Source of the DNA: Actinomycetes bacterium | Lineage (GTDB): Bacteria; Actinomycetota; Actinomycetes; Actinomycetales; Cellulomonadaceae | DNA: 17,037 nt | Assembly: GCA_023424135.1 (NCBI GenBank) | Contig: JAFAEH010000029.1 | Coordinates: 1 to 17,037, forward strand | Reading direction: 5' to 3' | Shown: piece after piece, positions 7,369 through 12,908 of the stretch | Position numbering within the stretch: the stretch's first letter is position 1 | Layout: each line of letters starts with the position of its first letter | The notes under the pieces: model-generated | What the model saw: only the letters and a program-made list of their open reading frames with translations | Told to the model about the DNA's origin: nothing | Database searches by the model: none | Program-made: the position numbers and the translations under genes

Positions 7369-8270
7369 CGACGCCGCCCGCGCCCACCACCGAGGTCGGG
7401 CTCGCGCGCGTCCCCGCACTGGGCGGGCTGTACGCGCGCGGGCTGCTCGGCTCCGCGCGGCAGGGCGTCCGCGGGCACGCCCCCGCCCGCGAGCGCGCCG
7501 TCCCCGACGTCACGTACGTCGTCGAGGACGTCGTCGCCGACGCCGACCACCTGACTGCCTACCAGCACCTGCTGCACGAGCCCGCGACGGACGCCCTGCC
7601 CGCCGGTTACGTGCACGTCCTCGCGTTCCCCGTCGCGACCGCACTCATGGTGCGGCCCGACTTCCCCTTGCCGCTGCTCGGCATGGTGCACCTCGCCAAC
7701 CGGGTCCGGCAGCACCGCCCGCTCGTCCTCGGCACGCCGCTGAGCGTGCGCGCGTGGGCCGCGGACCTGCGCCCGCACCGCTCGGGCACGCAGGTCGACC
7801 TCGTCACCGAGGTGTCCGCCGACGCGGAGGTCGCGTGGCAGGGCGTCTCGACGTACCTCGCCAAGGGCGTGCACCTGCCGGACGCGCCGCGCGACGAGCG
7901 CGGTGAGCGCCCCTCGTTCACGCCGCCGGTCCCCACCGGCCGCTGGGACCTGCCCGCCGACGTCGGGCGCCGCTACGCCGCCGTCTCCGGGGACCGCAAC
8001 CCCATCCACCTGTCCCCCGTCACCGCGCGCGCCCTCGGGTTCCGGCGCGCGATCGCGCACGGCATGTACACCGCGTCCCGCGCGCTGGCCGACGTCGGCG
8101 CGGCGCGCGGCGACGGGTTCACGTGGGAGGTCGAGTTCGCCGCGCCCGTGCTGCTGCCCGGGTCGCCGTCGGTGCGCGTCGCCCGGGACACGACGGGCTT
8201 CGCGTTCACGGCCTGGCACGCGCGCTCGTCCCGGCTCCACCTCACCGGGACCGTCACCCCCACCCCCTGA
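7365..8270 (+). CDS. MaoC-like 3-hydroxyacyl dehydratase / enoyl hydratase, HtdX-like
   Basis: This 301-residue hot-dog-fold protein should catalyse the reversible hydration of trans-2-enoyl to (R)-3-hydroxyacyl thioesters. The C-terminal half contains the MaoC/R-hydratase motif SGDRNPIHLSP followed by FRRAIAHGMYTA, giving the catalytic Asp and His. The N-terminal half looks like the degenerate hot-dog repeat seen in double-hot-dog members such as M. tuberculosis HtdX (Rv0241c). The GTG start at 7365 overlaps the fabG4 stop as GTGA, the usual sign of translational coupling. Together with the oxidase, FabG4 and thiolase it completes one beta-oxidation (or reversed, chain-building) cycle. R-specific hydratase and reductase stereochemistry would match each other. 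Whether the cycle works on CoA or ACP thioesters is not visible. Confidence 0.9.
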   Translation: MTTPPAPTTEVGLARVPALGGLYARGLLGSARQGVRGHAPARERAVPDVTYVVEDVVADADHLTAYQHLLHEPATDALPAGYVHVLAFPVATALMVRPDFPLPLLGMVHLANRVRQHRPLVLGTPLSVRAWAADLRPHRSGTQVDLVTEVSADAEVAWQGVSTYLAKGVHLPDAPRDERGERPSFTPPVPTGRWDLPADVGRRYAAVSGDRNPIHLSPVTARALGFRRAIAHGMYTASRALADVGAARGDGFTWEVEFAAPVLLPGSPSVRVARDTTGFAFTAWHARSSRLHLTGTVTPTP

Positions 8271-8315
8271 CCCATCCACCTGGCCCACCCCGCCACACCC
8301 CCGCCCCCAACCCAG
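8246..8315 (+). other. C-rich, G-poor tract across the MaoC stop codon
   Basis: The last codons of the dehydratase and the following bases are again strongly C-rich and G-poor on the plus strand. This resembles the tract behind the thiolase, and copies of the family 1 palindrome again follow. A Rho-dependent end of the fatty-acid operon is a reasonable reading. No U-tract terminator is present. Confidence 0.35.
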
Positions 8316-8349
8316 GCGTGACAGAGCAATCGGATCGCCCTCTCACGCC
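8316..8349. repeat. palindromic repeat family 1, copy 3
   Basis: A 34-bp unit beginning GCGTGACAGAGCAATC and ending GATCGCCCTCTCACGCC, with the arms meeting at a single G. It is the first of four copies that fill most of the 324-base gap between the dehydratase and the pentapeptide gene. Confidence 0.9.
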
Positions 8350-8373
8350 GGCGCGGGCGCGGGCGCGGGCGCG
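8350..8373. repeat. 6-bp tandem repeat (GGCGCG-type), about four units
   Basis: A short run of alternating GGCGCG units between copies 3 and 4 of the palindromic repeat. It is a simple-sequence tract prone to slippage, with no coding role visible. Confidence 0.7.
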
Positions 8374-8389
8374 TCATCCCCCCACCCGG

Positions 8390-8423
8390 GCGCGACAGAG
8401 CAAACGGATCGCTCTCTCACGCC
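8390..8423. repeat. palindromic repeat family 1, copy 4
   Basis: A 34-bp unit with left arm GCGCGACAGAGCAAAC and right arm GATCGCTCTCTCACGC. It is separated from copy 3 by 40 bases and from copy 5 by 27 bases. The spacers share a CGTCATC motif before each unit. Confidence 0.9.
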
Positions 8424-8450
8424 GGAGCGGGTACACCACGTCATCTCCCC

Positions 8451-8484
8451 GCGCGACAGAGCAAACGGATCGCCCTCTCACGCC
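8451..8484. repeat. palindromic repeat family 1, copy 5
   Basis: It has the same left arm as copy 4. The right arm differs by one transition (GATCGCCCTCTCACGC). The preceding spacer contains the CGTCATC motif again. Confidence 0.9.
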
Positions 8485-8521
8485 CGGAGTTGGGGGTGCC
8501 ACGTCATCCCACCCACCCCGG

Positions 8522-8555
8522 GCGCGACAGAGCGATCGGATCGCTCTCTCACGCC
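8522..8555. repeat. palindromic repeat family 1, copy 6
   Basis: The most symmetrical copy: GAGCGATC and GATCGCTC form perfect 8-bp arms around one G. The outer arms disagree at only two positions out of 16. It ends 39 bases before the pentapeptide-repeat gene. Confidence 0.9.
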
Positions 8556-8594
8556 GGGGTGGGGGGTGTCGGAGCGGCGTGGCAGGGTCGGGGC

Positions 8595-9197
8595 ATGCAG
8601 GGTGACGTGTACGACCTCGAGCCCGACGCCGACCTCGACGGGCTGACGTTCCGGGGGCTCGACCTGCGCGACCGCGACGTGCGCGGCGCCAGGCTGCTGG
8701 AGTGCGAGATCGACGACTGCGACGTCGACGGCCTCGACCTGGACGGCGCCCGTGTGCTCGACACGACGTGGACGGACGTGCGCGCCGGCGCCCTGCGCGC
8801 ACCGTCGTCGACGTGGCGCGACGTCACGCTCACCGACGTGCGGGTCGGTGCGCTGAGCGCGTTCGGCTCGACCTGGACGCGCGGGCGCGTCGTCGGCGGC
8901 AAGATCGACTACCTGGACCTGCGAGAGTCGACCGTCGACGAGCTCGTCCTGGACCGTGTCACGCTCGGCGACCTCGACCTGAGCCATGCGCGCGTCACCC
9001 GGCTCGTCGTCCTCGACTGCGACATCCGCCGTCTCGACACCACCGCGGCCCGGCTGCAGGGGTGCGACCTGCGCGGCGCGCGGCTGGACGTCGTCGACGG
9101 CGTCGGCGGCCTCGGCGGTGCGCGCGTCACGACCGACCAGGCGCTCGACCTGGCCCCGCTGCTCGCGGCGCACGTCGGCCTCGTCGTCGACGACTGA
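8595..9197 (+). CDS. pentapeptide-repeat protein
   Basis: This 200-residue protein is built almost entirely of five-residue repeats with Leu/Val/Ala at the central position, for example LDGLTFRGLDLRDRDVRGA near the start and LQGCDLRGARLD near the end. Such proteins fold as right-handed quadrilateral beta-helices. Some members (MfpA, Qnr) mimic DNA and protect gyrase, but most have no known role and nothing here singles out gyrase. No signal peptide or membrane segment is seen. The ATG at 8595 is chosen because upstream in-frame codons would read through the palindromic repeats. Only a weak G-rich ribosome binding site precedes it. The gene stands alone on the plus strand, after the repeat array and before a strong inverted repeat shared with the convergent gene. 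A short non-repeat tail (about 175-200) closes the protein. Confidence 0.85.
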   Translation: MQGDVYDLEPDADLDGLTFRGLDLRDRDVRGARLLECEIDDCDVDGLDLDGARVLDTTWTDVRAGALRAPSSTWRDVTLTDVRVGALSAFGSTWTRGRVVGGKIDYLDLRESTVDELVLDRVTLGDLDLSHARVTRLVVLDCDIRRLDTTAARLQGCDLRGARLDVVDGVGGLGGARVTTDQALDLAPLLAAHVGLVVDD

Positions 9198-9214
9198 CCG
9201 CGCACGTGCGGCGA

Positions 9215-9270
9215 CGACCCCGTCATCCGTCACGCGATCAGGCCGCACGGCGTGACGGATGACGGGGTCG
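9215..9270. terminator. perfect 21-bp inverted repeat with 14-base loop between convergent genes
   Basis: Arms 9215-9235 and 9250-9270 are exact reverse complements (core CGTCATCCGTCACGC / GCGTGACGGATGACG). It lies 17 bases after the pentapeptide stop and six bases beyond the stop of the opposite gene, so it could act as a bidirectional terminator. It lacks a T-tract. Its right arm recurs with one mismatch at 10466-10486, so it is also a dispersed repeat. Confidence 0.7.
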
Positions 9271-9276
9271 GGCCGG

Positions 9277-10437
9277 TCACCAGCCGGCGAGTGCGACGAG
9301 CTCGGCGGCGATCTCGGCCGGGGACCGCCCGTCGGTCGCGACCCGGTGGACATCCGGCCCGGTGGCCTGCTCGAGGCGCACCGCGGCGGCGTCCGACCGC
9401 ACGACGTGCGCGTCGTACGACACACCGTGCTCGCGTTGCGCCAACCGCTCGCGCGCCGTCGCGTCCGAGGCCGTGAGCAGCACCGAGGTCACGTGCGGCC
9501 GGTCGCCGACCGCGTCAGCGAGCGCCGCCGCCTCCAGCACGCTCACGGTGTTGGTGTACACCAGCCGCCGGTGGCCGAGGGACCGGTAGCGGCGCCACAC
9601 GTCCGCGAGGTTGGCCGCCGCGACACCGTGCTCCCACGGCGCCGGGTGCGCGAGGTCCAGCGCGTCGCCCTCGACGACGGCGTGCGGCACGTCGCGCGCG
9701 ACGAGCAGGTCGCGGACCGCGCCCGCGACCGTCGACTTGCCGACGCCCGAGCGCCCGCCGATCAGCAGCACCGACGTGCGGGCGTCGACGGCCGGGTCCA
9801 CGGCGCCCGCACCGACGCGGACGTCCGCGGACGGGCCGACGTCCGGACGGGGGCCCCGGGCCAGCCGCGCCTCGAGCCGGGCCCGGACGCCGGGCCACTC
9901 GTCGGCGAGGACCGAGAAGTACAGCGAGTCCTGCCGGGTGCCGTCGGCGGCGACGCGGTGCCCACGCAGCCGACCCTCGGGACGCGCGCCGAGCTTCGTG
10001 ACCGCCGCGATCGACCGGGCGTTGCGCGCCTCGACCCGGTACGCGACGCGCGCGACCTGCCACGTGTCGAACGCGTGGGACATCAGCAGCAGCTTGCACG
10101 CCGGGTTCACGTGCGTGCCCCACACGCGCGGCGCGTAGAACGTGTGCCCGATCTCGAGCCGGCCCATCCGCAGGTCGACGTCGTAGAAGGACGTCGACCC
10201 CACGACCTCACCGTCGACGACGACCGCGAACGCGTACCTCGCGGGCGTCTCGAGCGCCGTCGTGACGACCTCGCGCATCTCGTCGACGCTCGTCGGCGTC
10301 GGCGACGTCATGCCCGCCCACACCCCCTCGTCGACGCACCGGTGCAGCGCCGCGGCGTGCTCCGCCGTCAGCGGCACGAGCCGCACACCGTGTCCGTCGA
10401 GCGTCAGTCCGTGCAGCACGTCCCCATCCAACCGCAC
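9277..10437 (-). CDS. GNAT acetyltransferase fused to P-loop kinase/NTPase
   Basis: This 386-residue fusion has two parts. Residues about 15-190 form a RimJ/RimL-type GNAT domain, with EIGHTFYAPRVWGTHVNP, then MSHAFDTW and VEARNARSIAAVTKLGARPEG, the family's typical C-terminal signature. After a Pro/Asp/Val-rich linker (about 195-220), a second domain starts with Walker A GGRSGVGKST (227-236, Lys234). It looks like a small-molecule or nucleotide kinase of the AAA_33/adenylyl-sulfate kinase type. GNAT-domain acceptors and kinase substrates cannot be named; an antibiotic or modified-nucleotide role is conceivable. The GTG start at 10437 has no clear ribosome binding site. It lies 69 bases downstream of the desulfurase stop on the same strand, so it may be read from the SAM-IV-controlled promoter. 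The gene is bracketed by a 21-bp direct repeat. Confidence 0.85.
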   Translation of the reverse strand: MRLDGDVLHGLTLDGHGVRLVPLTAEHAAALHRCVDEGVWAGMTSPTPTSVDEMREVVTTALETPARYAFAVVVDGEVVGSTSFYDVDLRMGRLEIGHTFYAPRVWGTHVNPACKLLLMSHAFDTWQVARVAYRVEARNARSIAAVTKLGARPEGRLRGHRVAADGTRQDSLYFSVLADEWPGVRARLEARLARGPRPDVGPSADVRVGAGAVDPAVDARTSVLLIGGRSGVGKSTVAGAVRDLLVARDVPHAVVEGDALDLAHPAPWEHGVAAANLADVWRRYRSLGHRRLVYTNTVSVLEAAALADAVGDRPHVTSVLLTASDATARERLAQREHGVSYDAHVVRSDAAAVRLEQATGPDVHRVATDGRSPAEIAAELVALAGW

Positions 10438-10465
10438 GCCCGCGCCCCGCCGTCCGGCCGCGACA

Positions 10466-10486
10466 CGTGACGGACGACGGGGTCGG
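10466..10486. repeat. repeat family 2, second copy of the 9251-9271 arm
   Basis: This 21-bp segment (core GTGACGGACGACGGGGTCGG) matches 9251-9271 at 20 of 21 positions in the same orientation. It sits 28 bases before the start codon of the GNAT-kinase gene, while the other copy sits just past its stop. No full-length inverted partner is present here. Confidence 0.8.
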
Positions 10487-10506
10487 CGCAGGTTCCGTCG
10501 AGCGGT

Positions 10507-11943
10507 TCAGTCGAGCGCCGGGCCGCAGGCGGCGGCAGCGGTGGCGGCGAGGTGGTCCAGGCCGCGGACCTCGACGAGGGGACGCGTGTCGTCGACGACG
10601 GACCAGCAGCCGTCGACGATCTCGTACTGCGCCGTCGGGCCACCGGCGAGCAGCGTGCGCAGCGCGGCGACCAGGCGGTCCACGTGCTCGGCCGTCGTGC
10701 CGACCCCGATCGAGGCACGCACCGCGCCGGACGACGCGTGCAGGTGCGCGAGGAGCGGGTGCGCGCAGAACCGGCCGTCGCGCACGCCGATGCCGTGCTC
10801 GGCGGACAGGTACGCGGCGACGAGCCCCGGGTTGAGGTCGGCGACCGTGAAGGTCACGACGCCCACCGGGTCGACGGAGTCGGGCCAGATGCGCGCGACG
10901 TGCACACCGTCGATCGCCGACAGCCCGTCGACGAGGCGCGCACGCAGTGCCTGCTCGTGCTCCTCGAGCGCACCGGCGGGCAGCGCGGCGAGCGTGTCGC
11001 ACGCCTGCGCGAGCGCGATCGCGCCCAGCACGTTCGGCGATCCCGCCTCGTGCCGCGCCGGCGCAGGCTGCCAGACCGTCCGGTCCGAGCGCACGTCGCG
11101 CACCGCACCTCCCCCTGCGAGGTACGGCGTACCGGTGTCGAGCCAGTCCCGGCGGCCGACGAGCGCACCCGCGCCGAACGGCGCGTACGTCTTGTGCCCG
11201 GAGAACGCCACGTAGTCGACGTCGGTGTCCGCGAGCGAGAACCCGCGGTGCGGCACGAGCTGGGCGCCGTCGACCGCGACGCGCGCCCCCGCCGCGTGCG
11301 CCAGCGCGACCAGGCGGTCGAGCGGCAGCGACTCACCCGTGACGTTGGACGCACCCGTCACGGTGAGCAGCGCGTACGGCCGCCGGGCGAGCTCGGCGCG
11401 CAGCGCCTCGAGCGTCGCACCGACCGTCGGCTCGATGGGCAGGACGGTCGCGACGCGGCTGTGCTCACCACGGGCACCGCCCGCACGCTGCACCCACGGC
11501 AGGAGGTTCGCGTGGTGCTCGACGTCCAGCACGAGCACGGCACCCCCCTCGGGCACGACGCCGGCGAGCAGGTTGAGCGAGTCCGTGGTGTTGCGGGTGA
11601 TGACCGCGACGTCGTCCTCGCGCGCGTCGACGAACCGGGCGACCGCCTGGCGGGACGACTCGTACAGGGCGGTCGACACCTGGGACAGGTAGCCGGCGCC
11701 GCGGTGGACGGACGCGTACAGCGGCAGGACCTCGGTGACGCGGGCGCTGACGGACTCCAGCGCGGGTGCGCTGGCCGCGCAGTCGAGGTTGGCGTAGGTG
11801 CGGCTCGTGCCGTCGACGAGCGGCACGGTGGTCGCGGCGCCGACGACGGGCACGAGCGGTCCGTCGCCGGGCAGCGCCGCTCGGGGCTCCGCGGTGCCGG
11901 ACACCTCGTCGGCACACGCGAACAGCTCGGTGATGGTGGTCAT
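10507..11943 (-). CDS. class V aminotransferase-fold PLP enzyme, SufS-like cysteine desulfurase
   Basis: This 478-residue PLP enzyme resembles type II (SufS/CsdA) cysteine desulfurases, which take sulfur from cysteine as a persulfide and release alanine. Visible features: NTTDSLNLLA (118-127), VEHHANLLPW (141-150) with the stacking His, VDGAQLVPH (224-232) with the PLP Asp, and SGHKTYAPFG (248-257) with the PLP Lys251. RFCAHPLL (391-398) has a Cys393 where SufS proteins carry the catalytic Cys. A tail after about residue 435 goes beyond the usual 400-410 residues. The ATG at 11943 has GGAGGA three bases upstream. The gene is preceded by a SAM-IV riboswitch and a matched promoter, so it is expected to fall when SAM is high. 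No suf or isc scaffold genes are adjacent, so a role in sulfur assimilation or salvage is as likely as Fe-S assembly. Confidence 0.85.
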   Translation of the reverse strand: MTTITELFACADEVSGTAEPRAALPGDGPLVPVVGAATTVPLVDGTSRTYANLDCAASAPALESVSARVTEVLPLYASVHRGAGYLSQVSTALYESSRQAVARFVDAREDDVAVITRNTTDSLNLLAGVVPEGGAVLVLDVEHHANLLPWVQRAGGARGEHSRVATVLPIEPTVGATLEALRAELARRPYALLTVTGASNVTGESLPLDRLVALAHAAGARVAVDGAQLVPHRGFSLADTDVDYVAFSGHKTYAPFGAGALVGRRDWLDTGTPYLAGGGAVRDVRSDRTVWQPAPARHEAGSPNVLGAIALAQACDTLAALPAGALEEHEQALRARLVDGLSAIDGVHVARIWPDSVDPVGVVTFTVADLNPGLVAAYLSAEHGIGVRDGRFCAHPLLAHLHASSGAVRASIGVGTTAEHVDRLVAALRTLLAGGPTAQYEIVDGCWSVVDDTRPLVEVRGLDHLAATAAAACGPALD

Positions 11944-11964
11944 GGTTCCTCCACGGCACGTCCG

Positions 11965-11980
11965 GGGACCGCCGGGTCCC
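11965..11980 (-). promoter_or_regulatory. hairpin between SAM-IV aptamer and start codon
   Basis: GGGACC and GGTCCC pair around a four-base loop immediately after the conserved 3' strand of the SAM-IV aptamer (GCAAGCGCGGGACC), sharing its last six bases. The hairpin could be mutually exclusive with the aptamer's 3' pairing, which makes it a candidate expression platform. There is no U-tract, so control of translation is more likely than termination. Confidence 0.45.
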
Positions 11981-12090
11981 GCGCTTGCCGGCACCGGACG
12001 GCGCGCGGCCAGGTCGTCACCCGGGGCACCCCACCGCGGAGGAGGGTTGCCGGCCAGCGAGCCGGGGCTTGACGCTGGCGCTCATGACCT
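11974..12090 (-). ncRNA. SAM-IV riboswitch
   Basis: On the minus strand the leader reads through the recognisable actinobacterial SAM-IV blocks in order. These are GGTCATGAGCGCCAGCG, then CAAGCCCCGGCTCGCTGG, then CCGGCAACCCTCC, CGCGGTGGGGTGCCCCGGG, GACGACC, and finally GCAAGCGCGGGACC (the 3' pseudoknot strand). This is close to the mycobacterial SAM-IV RNA as I remember it. P1 pairs AGGTC (12090-12086) with GACCT near 12015-12011. SAM-IV binds S-adenosylmethionine and in known cases controls sulfur-amino-acid genes. Here it precedes the SufS-like desulfurase. The RNA start predicted from the promoter (about 12090) coincides with the aptamer's 5' end. Confidence 0.93.
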
Positions 12091-12096
12091 GCGTCG

Positions 12097-12126
12097 AGGA
12101 TCGCCGCGCCCGGGCGGTGGTGTCAA
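12097..12126 (-). promoter_or_regulatory. promoter of the SAM-IV leader
   Basis: A perfect TTGACA -35 (12126-12121) is followed after 18 bases by GATCCT (-10, 12102-12097). Seven bases on, at 12090, the SAM-IV aptamer begins. The positional fit between the promoter and the riboswitch 5' end supports the call. Confidence 0.7.
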
Positions 12127-12144
12127 CGAGGACACGCCCTTCCT

Positions 12145-12177
12145 CTCATGATGCGAGACGCGCCGTCTCACCATGAG
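12145..12177. promoter_or_regulatory. two-part inverted repeat, candidate operator
   Basis: CTCATG / CATGAG form outer arms and GAGACG / CGTCTC form inner arms around CGC, with small unpaired bases between the two arm pairs. It lies between the promoters of the divergent desulfurase and vapB genes, about 40 bases before the vapB -10. It could be a VapB(C) operator. Its AGAC-N5-GTCT core also resembles the McbR site (TAGAC-N6-GTCTA) of corynebacterial sulfur genes. Which protein binds is unknown. Confidence 0.4.
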
Positions 12178-12217
12178 CGCCCTCGCCGCGCCGTGGAGCA
12201 GATCTCTGCAACGGACA

Positions 12218-12223
12218 TATGCT
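12218..12223 (+). promoter_or_regulatory. -10 element of vapB (leaderless)
   Basis: TATGCT fits TANNNT and ends seven bases before the ATG at 12231, the spacing expected for a transcript that begins at the start codon. No ribosome binding site is present upstream, which agrees. No clear -35 is visible. Confidence 0.5.
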
Positions 12224-12230
12224 TTTCTGC

Positions 12231-12473
12231 ATGCGCACCACCCTTCAGCTCCCCGACGACCTCTACCGCGACGTGAAGACGTACGCCGCCCAGTCCGGGC
12301 GCACCGTGACCTCGGTCGTCGAGGAGGCGCTGCGCCTCGCGCTGGCACGGCGGGCCGACGAGCAGGCCGCACGGACGCCGTTCCGGGTCGAGGCGGTCGG
12401 CACCGGCGGGCTGCTGCCGGGCGTCGACCTCGACGACTCCGCGACCCTGCTGGACGCGATGGAGGGACGGTGA
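12231..12473 (+). CDS. vapB: VapB-family ribbon-helix-helix antitoxin
   Basis: This 80-residue antitoxin begins MRTTLQLPDDLYRDVKTYAA, a typical ribbon-helix-helix N-terminus that dimerises and binds DNA. The C-terminal stretch GLLPGVDLDDSATLLDAMEG should wrap into the toxin's active site. An in-frame ATG four codons earlier (12219) lies inside the presumed -10 hexamer, so 12231 is preferred. The stop overlaps the vapC GTG (GTGA), a usual arrangement that keeps antitoxin made ahead of toxin. VapB-VapC complexes generally repress their own promoter. The inverted repeat at 12145-12177 is the nearest candidate site. The pair sits alone between two SAM-riboswitch-controlled units with no evident metabolic tie to them. 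Confidence 0.88.
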   Translation: MRTTLQLPDDLYRDVKTYAAQSGRTVTSVVEEALRLALARRADEQAARTPFRVEAVGTGGLLPGVDLDDSATLLDAMEGR

Positions 12474-12901
12474 TCCTGCCCGACGTCAACGTCCTCGTCG
12501 GCGCCCTGCGCTCCGACGCCCCCCACCACGCGGACCTGCGCGCCTGGGTCGAGTCGGCCGTCGACGCGACCGAGCCGCTCGGGCTCACCGACACGGTCCT
12601 CGGCGGGACCCTGCGCGTCCTGACCCATCCGCGGGTGTTCGCGCAGCCGACCCCCCTGCGCACCGCGCTCGAGCAGATCGGACGGATCCGCGCGCACCCG
12701 GGCGTCGTGCGCGTCGTGCCCGGCCCGCGTCACTGGGACCTCGTGGCCGAGCTGTGCCGCGCGTCCGACGCGCGCGGCAACCTCGTCGCCGACGCGCAGC
12801 ACGCCGCCGTCGCCGTCGAGCACGGCGCCACCTGGGTCTCGCAGGACCGCGACTTCGCCCGGTTCCCGGGGCTGCGCTGGCGCGTCGCGGTCGGCGCCTG
12901 A
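12470..12901 (+). CDS. vapC: VapC-family PIN-domain toxin (ribonuclease)
   Basis: This 143-residue PIN-domain protein is a likely Mg-dependent RNase that cleaves specific RNAs (tRNA or rRNA in studied VapCs) unless held by VapB. Acidic active-site residues are visible: Asp5 in ILPDVNVLVG, Asp41 in GLTDTVLGGTLRVLTHPRVF, Asp108 in NLVADAQHAA, and Asp126/Asp128 in SQDRDFARFPGLRW. The set looks intact, so the toxin should be active. The start is a GTG overlapping the vapB stop, with GGAGGG three bases upstream. Its stop lies seven bases before the end of the convergent GNAT gene. The family is clear; the RNA target is not. Confidence 0.9.
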   Translation: MILPDVNVLVGALRSDAPHHADLRAWVESAVDATEPLGLTDTVLGGTLRVLTHPRVFAQPTPLRTALEQIGRIRAHPGVVRVVPGPRHWDLVAELCRASDARGNLVADAQHAAVAVEHGATWVSQDRDFARFPGLRWRVAVGA

Positions 12902-12908
12902 GGTGACG

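Noticed and set aside
8316..8555. CRISPR array
   Set aside because: The units are imperfect and palindromic, the spacers (40, 27, 37 bases) share a motif and low-complexity sequence, and no cas genes are present.
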